Below, piece by piece: positions 1 to 9,909 of a stretch of DNA of 64,000 bases. The stretch lies in NCBI GenBank assembly GCA_023145835.1, contig JAGLDH010000001.1:1-64000 (forward strand), given 5' to 3'. Positions within the stretch are counted from its first letter, which is position 1, and the number at the start of each line of letters is the position of its first letter. The stretch is from Methylococcales bacterium (lineage in GTDB: Bacteria; Pseudomonadota; Gammaproteobacteria; Methylococcales; Methylomonadaceae). The position numbers were made by a program, and so were the translations under genes. The notes beneath the pieces were generated by a model. It saw only the letters and a program-made list of their open reading frames with translations, was not told the origin of the DNA and ran no database searches.

Positions 1-1628
<1,628 letters not shown>

Positions 1629-1666
1629 TCAATCCTATTAAAAAAGGTTAGTAATAAATCGAGTGT

Positions 1667-1954
1667 TTAACCCAAAATACCCATGATGTCTTCTTCTCGC
1701 ATAACGATAAGTTCTTCACCATCAATTTTGACTTCATTGCCAGAGTATTTGCCAAAAAGTACTTTATCGCCAACCTTTACTTCCAATGCACGTACTTCAC
1801 CGCTATCTAGCTGTTTACCAGTACCTACAGCTAAAACTTCACCTTCACTTGGCTTTTCTGTAGCTGAGCCAGGTAAAACGATACCACCAGCAGAAGTAGT
1901 TTCTTCTTCAACGCGTTTAACGATGATTCTGTCGTGTAACGGACGTATATTCAT
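1667..1954 (-). CDS. groES: GroES co-chaperonin (10 kDa)
   Basis: Heptameric lid that caps GroEL and triggers release of the folded client. The 95-residue length is standard. It begins [14 protein letters not shown] and contains the mobile-loop segment ([10 protein letters not shown], about residues 20-30) and the C-terminal core [15 protein letters not shown], all characteristic of GroES. An AGGAG ribosome binding site precedes ATG at 1954. It is the first gene of the groES-groEL operon, with the promoter expected between it and the divergent moeB-like gene. Confidence 0.98.
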   Translation of the reverse strand: MNIRPLHDRIIVKRVEEETTSAGGIVLPGSATEKPSEGEVLAVGTGKQLDSGEVRALEVKVGDKVLFGKYSGNEVKIDGEELIVMREEDIMGILG

Positions 1955-1981
1955 CTTTTGTTCTCCTAAACAATAATATAA

Positions 1982-2002
1982 TTAAGTTAAAAATCTCGTC
2001 AT
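1982..2002 (-). other. possible six-codon leader ORF upstream of groES
   Basis: On the minus strand an AAGGAG Shine-Dalgarno lies six bases before an ATG at 2002. The frame reads M-T-R-F-L-T and then stops at 1982, 27 bases before the groES start. Spacing and Shine-Dalgarno strength are as good as those of the real genes around it, so ribosomes would probably initiate here if the transcript starts upstream. A regulatory role is inference only; chance is a real alternative. Confidence 0.25.
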
Positions 2003-2109
2003 GAAGTTCTCTCCTTAAATAAAAGGAAAGAACATTAAAACAATCAGATTTTGCACTCTGTCCAGTGTGTGTCATTATTCTCTTTCTTCATCACCGCTTA
2101 AATCACCTA

Positions 2110-2853
2110 ATGAACGACCACCAATTACTTCTGTATAGCCGTCAAATTATGCTTCCTCAAATTGATATTGAGGGTCAGCAAAAACTCTTAGCCGCCAAAA
2201 TTCTTATCGTTGGTGCTGGTGGATTAGGTTCTCCCGCATCCATTTACCTTGCCGCAGCAGGGGTTGGTCACATAACTATTTACGATGATGACGAGGTTGA
2301 TTTATCAAACCTACAGAGACAGATTGCTCATCATACGAATGATATTGGGACAGACAAAGTTATTTCAACCCAAGAGACACTGAAAAAAATAAACCCTGAA
2401 ATAGAAGTCATTGCTGTTAAACAACGATTAGAAGGAAATCAGCTTGAAATGGAAGTAAACAATGCTGATGTGGTACTAGATTGTAGTGATAACTTTAGCA
2501 CTCGCTTTGCCATTAATTCTGCGTGTGTACAAAAAAAAACACCTTTAGTTTCTGGAGCAGCCATTCGATTTGAAGGCCAGTTATCTGTTTTTACTCCAGG
2601 ATTAAATAACAGCCCCTGCTACAACTGTCTTTACACTGATAATGGAGACGAAATGCAAAATTGTGCAACAAATGGAGTTATAGCACCAGTAACGGGTATT
2701 ATTGGAAGTATTCAAGCGATGGAAGCAATAAAACTTATTGTCCATATCGGAGAAACATTAACAGGAAGACTCCTATTGCTAGATGGGCTTTCTATGCAAT
2801 GGAATGAAATGAAATTACAAAAAAATATCAATTGCCCAACATGTAAAGAATAG
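2110..2853 (+). CDS. moeB: MoeB/ThiF-family adenylyltransferase (E1-like)
   Basis: ATP-dependent enzyme that adenylates the C-terminal glycine of a small sulfur carrier such as MoaD or ThiS, for molybdopterin or thiamine synthesis. The 247 residues from ATG 2110 begin MNDHQLLLYSRQIMLPQ and match the usual length of about 250; the in-frame ATG at 2065 would add 15 residues unlike the family. Visible features are the Rossmann nucleotide loop GAGGLGSP (about residues 34-41), the DDDEVDLSNLQRQ motif, and two zinc-binding Cys pairs (CYNC, and CPTC near the C terminus). No MoaD or ThiS gene is adjacent, so the choice between MoeB and ThiF is not settled by context. It is divergent from groES. Confidence 0.85.
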   Translation: MNDHQLLLYSRQIMLPQIDIEGQQKLLAAKILIVGAGGLGSPASIYLAAAGVGHITIYDDDEVDLSNLQRQIAHHTNDIGTDKVISTQETLKKINPEIEVIAVKQRLEGNQLEMEVNNADVVLDCSDNFSTRFAINSACVQKKTPLVSGAAIRFEGQLSVFTPGLNNSPCYNCLYTDNGDEMQNCATNGVIAPVTGIIGSIQAMEAIKLIVHIGETLTGRLLLLDGLSMQWNEMKLQKNINCPTCKE

Positions 2854-2867
2854 ATTTTAAGCCTTTA

Positions 2868-2942
2868 GGACTGAGAATTTTATAAAACCCGAAACTGACG
2901 TGTCTTTTCGTCCAGTTTCGGGTTTTATTTCATCCTCAGTCC
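2868..2942. terminator. nested bidirectional terminator hairpin
   Basis: A perfect 16-bp inverted repeat (2882-2897 with 2913-2928, arm ATAAAACCCGAAACTG) sits inside a second 8-bp inverted repeat (GGACTGAG 2868-2875 with CTCAGTCC 2935-2942). It lies between the convergent moeB-like gene and the small membrane protein gene. U-rich flanks exist on both sides, so it can terminate both transcripts. Confidence 0.85.
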
Positions 2943-2978
2943 TTAGTAAGGAGAACAATGCTCACCTTACTACTAAAC

Positions 2979-3188
2979 TTATTTTTTACCCATCAAGCCT
3001 TTTATTTTATTAATTACCTGCTCAGCAATATCCAATACTTTAGACTCGCTATCTCCATGAGGCTCCGTATCGCCAAAAGGCTCTCCATTCTTCCTAGTAT
3101 ACATATAAATGAAATAACCTAGAGGTGCAAACGCACAAAGAGCAACAACCCACATCAAAATTGTAACTGCGATTAAATCACCAACCAT
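2979..3188 (-). CDS. small single-pass membrane protein, unknown function
   Basis: A 69-residue protein with one hydrophobic segment (about residues 4-30, including LIAVTILMWVVALCAFAPLGYFIY), a short charged loop with two G-D-x-E/S-like turns (GDTEPHGDSES), and an amphipathic basic C-terminal helix (VLDIAEQVINKIKGLMGKK). A strong AGGAGGG ribosome binding site precedes ATG 3188 and a strong terminator follows it, so it is probably a genuine monocistronic gene. I do not recognise the family. It stands divergent to the pqq promoter; no functional link to PQQ is shown. Confidence 0.75.
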   Translation of the reverse strand: MVGDLIAVTILMWVVALCAFAPLGYFIYMYTRKNGEPFGDTEPHGDSESKVLDIAEQVINKIKGLMGKK

Positions 3189-3348
3189 AAAACCCTCCTA
3201 AAACCTTTATTATTTTTAACCTTACGAATATAACGCTCTATTTATCTGTATACAAGTAAAAGCACTTAATTATAGAAAGTTTTGGCTTATTATTTTTATA
3301 ATTATAAAAAATAACCTCGATAAACTCACAGATAATGTTTTTAATATG

Positions 3349-3377
3349 TTGCACAAAAAAAAAGTTCGTCGTATACT
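3349..3377 (+). promoter_or_regulatory. sigma-70 promoter of the pqq operon
   Basis: TTGCAC at 3349-3354 and TATACT at 3372-3377 are separated by exactly 17 bases. The -10 hexamer lies 63 bases upstream of the pqqA start. The predicted start of transcription is near 3384. The resulting leader carries a palindrome, CTTGATCAAG (3392-3401), embedded in a TAGCTT/AAGCTA inverted repeat, a possible operator or leader hairpin. Confidence 0.7.
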
Positions 3378-3439
3378 TCAAATTAGCTTAACTTGATCAA
3401 GCTAGCAAGAAAATAAAATTTATTTTGGAGGTAAATACT

Positions 3440-3514
3440 ATGAAATGGGAAAAACCAGCTTACACAGACCTACGTTTTGGTTTTGAAGTAACAATGTACA
3501 TCTACAACCGTTAA
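3440..3514 (+). CDS. pqqA: PqqA, precursor peptide of PQQ
   Basis: A 24-residue ribosomal peptide whose Glu and Tyr side chains become the whole skeleton of the redox cofactor pyrroloquinoline quinone. The required E-x-x-x-Y core is present as E16-V-T-M-Y20, in the near-invariant context [14 protein letters not shown] consensus GGAGG ribosome binding site stands ten bases from the ATG. It is the first gene of pqqABCDE and is followed at once by an intrinsic terminator, which should make it the most abundant product of the operon. PqqE with PqqD crosslinks E16 to Y20. Confidence 0.97.
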   Translation: MKWEKPAYTDLRFGFEVTMYIYNR

Positions 3515-3534
3515 GTTTTTTTTTCGGTTTAGAT

Positions 3535-3565
3535 AAAAAAGGGAGCAATTTGCTCCTTTTTTTTT
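3535..3565 (+). terminator. intrinsic terminator or attenuator between pqqA and pqqB
   Basis: GGAGCA (3542-3547) pairs with TGCTCC (3551-3556) across a three-base loop. The stem is extended by A6 upstream and at least eight T downstream. No second promoter is obvious before pqqB, so partial read-through would set a high ratio of pqqA to pqqBCDE, as reported for other pqq operons. Confidence 0.85.
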
Positions 3566-3660
3566 GCCTAATAATTCTAGTTTGAATCGCACAACAACGT
3601 GCATAATTGTTAGTAATACCGTATCATTTATGACTTGTCTAAACAGATACAATAAAAAAC

Positions 3661-4569
3661 ATGAAGATCAGAGTTCTCGGTTCAGGTGCAGGAGGAGGTT
3701 TTCCTCAATGGAATTGTAGCTGCCCCAATTGTAAAGCCGTCAGGGCGGGCTCTATCAAAGCCAGCACTCGCAACCAATCATCTATTGCTGTTTCATCTGA
3801 TGGAGAGCGCTGGGTGCTGTTTAATGCATCACCTGACGTACGCACGCAATTAGAGAATTTTCCAGAAATTCACCCTAAAAACAAAGTTCGTGGTACAGGC
3901 ATTGAGGCAATTGTCATGATCGACTCTCAAATCGACCATGCAACGGGATTACTTATTCTTCGTGAAGGTGACCCGCTAACTATTTATTGTACAGACATGG
4001 TGAAGCAAGACCTCACAACAGGCTTTCCTATTTTTAATATATTGGAACACTTTTGTGGCGTGATCGATCACCCTATCCCATTGAATGGTGACTCCTTTAC
4101 CATACCTAACATTGATGACTTGGAGTTCACTGCTTTACCACTTAAAAGCAAAGCCCCCCCTTATTCCCCCCACAGAGATGACCCGCACGAAGGTGATAAT
4201 ATAGGCGTGGTCATTCGCCAAATTTCAACGGGTAAAACAACCTTTTACGCACCTGGCTTAGGGGCTATAGAAGCACACGTAGAAAAAGCAATGACTGAAG
4301 CCGACTGCGTTATGGTAGACGGCACATTTTGGACAGATGATGAACTAGCCTCTGTTGGCCGACCTTTATTAGCAAGATCTATTGGTCATATACCCCAATC
4401 AGGTGAAGGCGGCATGATCGAAATTTTAAATTCAATGGAAAAACCTCGTAAAATATTGATCCATATCAATAACACAAATCCCATTTTAGACGACAATTCT
4501 AGACAACGTAAAATTCTAGATAAATCAGGTATTGAAGTATCTTACGATAATATGAAAATTGAATTATAA
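3661..4569 (+). CDS. pqqB: PqqB, PQQ biosynthesis metallo-hydrolase-fold protein
   Basis: Metallo-beta-lactamase-fold protein needed for late PQQ biosynthesis; it is reported to hydroxylate the tyrosine-derived part of the intermediate. At 302 residues it is the normal length. It begins MKIRVLGSGAGGGFPQWNCSCPNC, with the N-terminal Cys pair that binds structural zinc in the family. It also shows the modified metal motif seen in PqqB (MIDSQIDHATG, about residues 88-98, in place of HxHxDH) and SIGHIPQSGEGG near residue 240. The start codon lies beyond the pqqA terminator without a strong Shine-Dalgarno, consistent with lower expression. Confidence 0.96.
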   Translation: MKIRVLGSGAGGGFPQWNCSCPNCKAVRAGSIKASTRNQSSIAVSSDGERWVLFNASPDVRTQLENFPEIHPKNKVRGTGIEAIVMIDSQIDHATGLLILREGDPLTIYCTDMVKQDLTTGFPIFNILEHFCGVIDHPIPLNGDSFTIPNIDDLEFTALPLKSKAPPYSPHRDDPHEGDNIGVVIRQISTGKTTFYAPGLGAIEAHVEKAMTEADCVMVDGTFWTDDELASVGRPLLARSIGHIPQSGEGGMIEILNSMEKPRKILIHINNTNPILDDNSRQRKILDKSGIEVSYDNMKIEL

Positions 4570-4645
4570 ATAATTGTAGAGCGCACTTCAGTTAGTTTTA
4601 CTTTCAACTTGCGAACAAATTCGCACTACACAACAGGTTAAACAG

Positions 4646-5377
4646 ATGGGTTGTTGTTCTAATAAAGCATGGTCTAAAGAAGAATTTGAAGCCAAATTAC
4701 GTGGTATGGAAAAAATGTACCACATTCATCACCCTATGCATACGTTGATGAATGAAGGTAAACTCACTCAAAAACAATTACAAGGCTGGGTTGCCAATCG
4801 GTTTTATTATCAAATAATGATTCCAATTAAAGATGCCAATATTTTAGCTAACTGCCCAGATCGTGAAACACGTTCCATTTGGACTCAGCGTATCCTTGAT
4901 CATGATGGTCAACCTGGTGATACAGGAGGCATTGAAGCTTGGGTTCAGTTAGGTATAGCCGTTGGGATGACAAGGGAAGAAATTACTTCATTAGAGCATG
5001 TATTGCCTGCTGTACGTTTTGCAGTTGATGCTTATGTTAATTTTGCAAGACGCTCTGAGTGGCATGAGGCAGCAAGCTCATCATTAACAGAAATGTTTGC
5101 CCCTAAAATTCATAAACAGCGTTTAGATAACTGGCCAGAACTGTACCCTTGGATCAAGGAAGAAGGTTATATTTATTTTAAAAAACGCCTTTCAGAAGCC
5201 AGAAGAGATGTGGAGCATGGCTTGGAAATCACCTTAGACTGGTATAAAACGCGTGAGCAACAAAATCGTATGGTTGAAATACTTCAATTTAAACTTAATG
5301 TTTTATGGTCTATGGCTGATGCAATGTATATGGCTTATGTAAATGATATGCCTCCCTATTTTAATGTTGAAAAATAA
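4646..5377 (+). CDS. pqqC: PqqC, pyrroloquinoline-quinone synthase
   Basis: Cofactorless oxidase that performs the final ring closure and eight-electron oxidation giving PQQ. It is 243 residues, close to the family norm of about 250. The protein is all-helical, and conserved segments are present in order: YHIHHPMH (about residues 25-32), [40 protein letters not shown], and [16 protein letters not shown]. The conserved His and Arg residues of the substrate pocket fall in these segments. A 110-base gap without a gene follows it before pqqD. Confidence 0.97.
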   Translation: MGCCSNKAWSKEEFEAKLRGMEKMYHIHHPMHTLMNEGKLTQKQLQGWVANRFYYQIMIPIKDANILANCPDRETRSIWTQRILDHDGQPGDTGGIEAWVQLGIAVGMTREEITSLEHVLPAVRFAVDAYVNFARRSEWHEAASSSLTEMFAPKIHKQRLDNWPELYPWIKEEGYIYFKKRLSEARRDVEHGLEITLDWYKTREQQNRMVEILQFKLNVLWSMADAMYMAYVNDMPPYFNVEK

Positions 5378-5487
5378 GAGACATGGAGGTTAGATAACTA
5401 ACACTTGGTTACATTCGAATAATATCGAAGAGTAATTTCACTTATCTAGCCAACGAAGAACTCAGTCAACAGGAGTAATAAAATAAT

Positions 5488-5760
5488 ATGAGTTTAGATC
5501 CAAATTTAAAAATCAAATTCTCCCCCATGCATCGTTTACAATGGGAAGATGCACAGCAAAAACATGTTATTCTTTATCCAGAAGGTATGGTAGAGCTTAA
5601 TCCAAGTTCTGCTGAAATTTTACAGTTATGTGATGGCTCACGTGACCTAAGTCAAATTGTTACAGAATTAGAAGAAATTTTTTCTACAAGTGATTTAAAA
5701 GACGATATTAATAGTTTCCTAGAAGTGGCATTAAAAAATGGCTGGATCGAGCAACCTTAA
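5488..5760 (+). CDS. pqqD: PqqD, PqqA-binding chaperone
   Basis: Small RiPP-recognition-element protein that binds PqqA and presents it to PqqE. It is 90 residues, normal for a stand-alone PqqD, with the conserved [28 protein letters not shown] start and the [15 protein letters not shown] helix. Its last 23 bases overlap the pqqE start, a translational-coupling arrangement that suits the PqqD-PqqE complex. Confidence 0.96.
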   Translation: MSLDPNLKIKFSPMHRLQWEDAQQKHVILYPEGMVELNPSSAEILQLCDGSRDLSQIVTELEEIFSTSDLKDDINSFLEVALKNGWIEQP

Positions 5761-6862
5761 CATCACCCCTCCTCGCTGGTTACTGGCAGAACTGACCTAT
5801 AAATGTCCGTTACAATGCCCTTACTGCTCTAATCCACTAGACTATACAAAACACGATACGCAAATAAGCACCGAAGATTGGAAACGCGTATTAAGTCAGG
5901 CTAGAAAAATGGGAGCTGTTCAGCTAGGCTTTTCTGGTGGAGAACCTTTAACCCGCCCTGATTTAGTTGAATTAGTCGCTCACGCACGCCAGCTAGGTTA
6001 TTATTCAAACCTGATTACATCAGGTTATGGACTAACAGAAGAAAAAATAATTCAGTTAAAAGACGCAGGGTTAGATCATATTCAAATCAGTATTCAAGCC
6101 AGCACTCAAGAGCTTAACGACCACTTAGCTGGAACCGAATCTTACAAAACTAAAAAACAAGTTGCCCGTTTAGTCAAAAAGCATGGTTACCCAATGGTGC
6201 TCTGCGTTGTCATTCACCGGGAGAACATACACCAAATGACTCAAATTCTGGAAATGGCAGAAGAGCTAGGTGCTGATTATTTGGAGTTAGCAAATACACA
6301 ATACTATGGATGGGCGCATACAAACAGAGATTTGCTAATGCCAACTATAGAACAATTTGATAAGGCTGAGTCCATAGCCCAGGCATTCAAAGAAAAAGTC
6401 GAGGGTAAAATGAAAATTTATTATGTTATCCCCGATTATTACGAAGATCGACCTAAAGCTTGCATGAATGGCTGGGGAACGACCTTTTTAACAATTGCAC
6501 CTGATGGTGTTGCCTTACCTTGCCACTCAGCACGAGATTTACCAGGGTTAGATTGTCCTAATGTAAACGAGTACAACATTGAAGAAATTTGGAATGAATC
6601 TAAAGCTTTCAACTTCTTTCGAGGCAATGACTGGATGAAAGAACCTTGCCGTAGCTGTGATGAAAAGGATAAAGACTTTGGAGGCTGCCACTGTCAGGCA
6701 TATATGTTAACTGGAGACATGTACACTGCGGATCCAGTTTGCAGTAAATCACCTGAACATCATGTAATTCAAGAGGCATTAGATTCAGCAAGAGAAAGTG
6801 CTTTATCTAAAAATGAACAACCCCTTATTTTTCGTAATAGTAAAAACTCTAAAAAATTCTAA
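5738..6862 (+). CDS. pqqE: PqqE, radical SAM enzyme for the PqqA Glu-Tyr crosslink
   Basis: Radical S-adenosylmethionine enzyme that forms the first carbon-carbon bond in PQQ synthesis, between Glu and Tyr of PqqA. The protein is 374 residues. The radical SAM motif C23-x3-C27-x2-C30 is followed by the GGE motif (FSGGEPL, about residues 67-73). The C-terminal SPASM-type region carries Cys for auxiliary iron-sulfur clusters ([33 protein letters not shown]). It is the last recognisable pqq gene here. No pqqF or pqqG protease gene follows, so precursor cleavage must be encoded elsewhere or done by a general protease. Confidence 0.97.
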   Translation: MAGSSNLNITPPRWLLAELTYKCPLQCPYCSNPLDYTKHDTQISTEDWKRVLSQARKMGAVQLGFSGGEPLTRPDLVELVAHARQLGYYSNLITSGYGLTEEKIIQLKDAGLDHIQISIQASTQELNDHLAGTESYKTKKQVARLVKKHGYPMVLCVVIHRENIHQMTQILEMAEELGADYLELANTQYYGWAHTNRDLLMPTIEQFDKAESIAQAFKEKVEGKMKIYYVIPDYYEDRPKACMNGWGTTFLTIAPDGVALPCHSARDLPGLDCPNVNEYNIEEIWNESKAFNFFRGNDWMKEPCRSCDEKDKDFGGCHCQAYMLTGDMYTADPVCSKSPEHHVIQEALDSARESALSKNEQPLIFRNSKNSKKF

Positions 6863-6995
6863 AAGTTAGTGAGAGCATATCTAGTTCACTCTATTACCCC
6901 CCATATTTTATACACTCTCATGCTTTGAACTAACAAAAGCAGCTATTGTCCCTATTTACACGGGACTTCCTAGAATACTTGCATTGGATAGAAAC

Positions 6996-9215
6996 ATGTC
7001 TTTCATCGCCACCCTTTTTCTTAGTTTTTTTATTTTAGTCACTCACCAGGCTCAGGCTTTAGGCACAAGTGGCTTATTAACTGCCGACAAAGCCTTTTCT
7101 ATTTCTGCAAAAGCAATTTCTGCAGAAAAAATAGAGGTATCCTGGGCTATTGCTGATGGCTATTATCTATACCAAAGCAAAACTAAAATAATATCTCAAA
7201 CGGAAGAAGTTCAAATCGGCAAACTTAACATGCCAGCAGGAAAACCTAAGCATGATGATTTTTTTGGTGACATGGTTATTTATACCAACCAACTTAATGT
7301 ATCGGCTCCGATCACGAATAAAAGTGCGTTATCTTCAGTTAAACTCCTTATTAAATATCAAGGTTGTTCAGAAAGTGGTATCTGTTACCCTCCACAACAA
7401 AAAACGCTCACTCTAAATATACCTCAACCTAAGACCTCTACCAGCTCAGATTCGATTAACCAACTTCTCAATGGATTTAGTCATTTAAAAAACAATATAT
7501 TTCAAGATGAGTTGCTACCTGGCGACCAAGCATTTCAACTATTTGCCTCTATAAAAGATGCAAACACACTTCATGTTAATTGGGTGATTGCAGATGGATA
7601 TTATCTGTATAAAGAAAAAACAAAACTCTCTTTACTTAACAGTGCATCAACCCAATTAGGCACAATTACTCTTCCACAAGGCACGCCTTATCATGATGAA
7701 TCATTTGGCCAAGTACACATTTTTCATAATGAACTCAGCTTTGACGTCCCTCTCAATCGTACTGATAAAAGATCACATTCGATCTCATTATTGGTTAAAT
7801 ATCAAGGTTGCGCTGACCGTGGTGTTTGTTATCCTCCAATGGAAAAGACCATAGAATTACTGCTACCTGAAACATTAACTCTAAACAAACCATCGACCGC
7901 TCCAAAAGAAAAACTATCTGAACAAGATCAAATTTTTCAATCATTACAGCATGATTCTTTTGGCTTAACATTACTCAGCTTTTTTGGATTTGGACTTTTG
8001 CTAGCTTTTACCCCTTGTATTTTTCCAATGATTCCCATTTTATCAGGGATTATTGTTGGGCAAGGAGAAAACGTTACCACCCGAAAAGCATTTTTACTCT
8101 CCCTGAGCTATGTCATCGCCTCGGCATTAACTTATACTGTTTTTGGCATATTAGCGGCTCTGTTCGGTAGTAACTTACAAATTATCTTTCAAGAACCCTG
8201 GGTTATTGCCGTTTTTAGTGGTATTTTCATACTACTCTCTTTCTCTATGTTTGGTTTTTATAACCTTGAATTACCCAAAACTTTTCAAGCCAAATTACAT
8301 AATTCTAGCGACAGTCATCGCGACGGTTCTTATATTGGTGCCGCTATAATGGGCGCACTTTCATCACTCATTGTTGGCCCTTGCGTTGCAGCACCTTTAG
8401 CTGGAGCACTTGTTTATATAGGACAAACTGGGGATGTTATCTTAGGTGGGTCTGCATTATTTATGATGGGCTTTGCTATGGGAACCCCTTTGTTATTACT
8501 AGGCGCTTCAGCTGGATCCTTATTACCTAAAGCAGGCCACTGGCTAAATTCAACCAAAGCCGTTTTTGGCGTTATTATGCTAGCTGTCTCTGTATGGATG
8601 CTAGATCGCATATTACCGGCTTCAATCACCATGTTGCTAACAGCTTCATTATTAATTATTCCTGCTATTTACCTTCGAGCAATAGACCCTTTGCCCGAAA
8701 ACATCTCTGGCTGGCCTAAACTGTGGAAAGGTTTCGGTCTGATGCTATTAGTTTATGGCGTTTTATTACTCATTGGCTTAAGCATGGGAAATACTAATCC
8801 GCTACAACCCTTGCAAGGAATCGGCAGCATTAATACTTCATCAGAACAGAAACATGGTCTTACTTTTAAAAGGGTTGCATCCCTTGCTGAATTAGATGAA
8901 GTACTAGAAAAAGCAAGTAAAGACAACCAATGGGTTATGCTAGATTTCTATGCAGACTGGTGTATCTCCTGTAAAGAAATGGAGGCCTATACCTTTACTG
9001 ATGAGAAAGTTAAACAAAAATTATCAGACTTTGTCTTGATTCAGGCAGATGTCACCAAAAACTCAGCTGATGATAAAGCCTTACTAGAACGTTTCAACCT
9101 CATTGGGCCACCTGCCATTATTTTCTTTGGTTCTGATAAACAAGAAAGAAAGGCATCCAGAGTCATAGGTTATCAAAATAGCGATACCTTTTTGTCAAAC
9201 CTAAATAGCCTGTAA
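6996..9215 (+). CDS. dsbD: DsbD, thiol:disulfide interchange protein with duplicated N-terminal domain
   Basis: Inner-membrane reductase that moves electrons from cytoplasmic thioredoxin to periplasmic partners such as DsbC and cytochrome c maturation proteins. At 739 residues it exceeds the usual 560-600 because the periplasmic alpha domain occurs twice: about residues 31-145 (C124-x5-C130 in YQGCSESGICYPP) and about 175-300 (C272-x5-C278 in YQGCADRGVCYPP). An eight-helix-type membrane core follows, with FTPC (C341) and GPC (C463), then a C-terminal thioredoxin domain with C656-I-S-C659. I start at ATG 6996, which begins a clear signal peptide; an upstream TTG at 6984 is less likely. It lies 130 bases after pqqE and four bases before a TlpA-like gene. 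Confidence 0.93.
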   Translation: MSFIATLFLSFFILVTHQAQALGTSGLLTADKAFSISAKAISAEKIEVSWAIADGYYLYQSKTKIISQTEEVQIGKLNMPAGKPKHDDFFGDMVIYTNQLNVSAPITNKSALSSVKLLIKYQGCSESGICYPPQQKTLTLNIPQPKTSTSSDSINQLLNGFSHLKNNIFQDELLPGDQAFQLFASIKDANTLHVNWVIADGYYLYKEKTKLSLLNSASTQLGTITLPQGTPYHDESFGQVHIFHNELSFDVPLNRTDKRSHSISLLVKYQGCADRGVCYPPMEKTIELLLPETLTLNKPSTAPKEKLSEQDQIFQSLQHDSFGLTLLSFFGFGLLLAFTPCIFPMIPILSGIIVGQGENVTTRKAFLLSLSYVIASALTYTVFGILAALFGSNLQIIFQEPWVIAVFSGIFILLSFSMFGFYNLELPKTFQAKLHNSSDSHRDGSYIGAAIMGALSSLIVGPCVAAPLAGALVYIGQTGDVILGGSALFMMGFAMGTPLLLLGASAGSLLPKAGHWLNSTKAVFGVIMLAVSVWMLDRILPASITMLLTASLLIIPAIYLRAIDPLPENISGWPKLWKGFGLMLLVYGVLLLIGLSMGNTNPLQPLQGIGSINTSSEQKHGLTFKRVASLAELDEVLEKASKDNQWVMLDFYADWCISCKEMEAYTFTDEKVKQKLSDFVLIQADVTKNSADDKALLERFNLIGPPAIIFFGSDKQERKASRVIGYQNSDTFLSNLNSL

Positions 9216-9219
9216 TTTT

Positions 9220-9738
9220 ATGAATAAAAACACGCTTTATATTGTTTTTGCAGCAGTTATCGCAACGGCGGGAGGTTTTTTTTCACACTCTCTATCTAAT
9301 AGTTCTGACAATATAAAACCAAATACGCCTTTAATAGATTTTAGTTTACCTGACTTAACAGGCAAACAGCGCAACATTACAGAATGGCAAGGAAAAATAC
9401 GTATTATTAATTTTTGGGCAACATGGTGCCCTCCATGCTTAAAAGAAATTCCTGAATTTATTAAACTACAAAATGAATTTAAATCTAATAATATACAGTT
9501 TATTGGTATAGCAATTGAAGACTCTCAGTCTGTTAAAGAATACCTAGACACCATTAATATTAATTACCCTATATTAGTGGGTGGAGATGAAGCTATTGCC
9601 CTGTCACATCAGCTAGGAAATATCGTTAATGCTGTTCCATTTACCGTGTTTGTTAATCCCCGAGGACAGGTTATTCATAGACAACCCGGAGAAATTGATA
9701 GAGACAATTTAATCAAAATCATTACCCCTCTTCTATGA
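9220..9738 (+). CDS. TlpA/ResA-like periplasmic thioredoxin
   Basis: Membrane-anchored or exported thiol-disulfide oxidoreductase of the AhpC/TSA-Redoxin type. It has 172 residues: an N-terminal hydrophobic segment (about residues 5-22), the family opening PLIDFSLPDLTGKQRNITEWQGK, and the active site WATWC70-P-P-C73, as in TlpA and ResA. The cis-Pro region is AVPFTVFVNPRG. It begins four bases after the dsbD stop, so the two are surely cotranscribed, and DsbD is the natural electron donor. Likely roles are haem-site apocytochrome reduction or disulfide repair; the substrate cannot be told from sequence. Confidence 0.9.
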   Translation: MNKNTLYIVFAAVIATAGGFFSHSLSNSSDNIKPNTPLIDFSLPDLTGKQRNITEWQGKIRIINFWATWCPPCLKEIPEFIKLQNEFKSNNIQFIGIAIEDSQSVKEYLDTININYPILVGGDEAIALSHQLGNIVNAVPFTVFVNPRGQVIHRQPGEIDRDNLIKIITPLL

Positions 9739-9780
9739 TTACCCTCTGTAATTTAGATTTCTGCCTAATGTAATTTTCAT

Positions 9781-9801
9781 GAGTATTGTACAGTAATACT
9801 C
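9781..9801. terminator. small inverted repeat between convergent genes
   Basis: GAGTATT (9781-9787) and AATACTC (9795-9801) form a perfect 7-bp stem with a 7-base loop between the convergent tlpA-like and FG-GAP genes. No clear T-tract follows, so terminator function is tentative. Confidence 0.35.
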
Positions 9802-9909
9802 TACCTTAACGATGAAACTAATAACCACTCCTCATATATAAGAGTGATCAAAAATGGATTAACGGATTCAATATAATATTCTGTCAAATATATTATTCAT
9901 TAAGTTTAT

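Noticed and set aside
1955-2109. Sigma-32 promoter or CIRCE element for groESL
   Set aside because: No sequence close to CTTGAAA with CCCCAT, and no CIRCE inverted repeat, was found on the minus strand.
3470-3652. Minus-strand frame of 60 codons opposite pqqA and its terminator
   Set aside because: It runs through the pqqA gene and hairpin in antisense, has no ribosome binding site and no family-like sequence.
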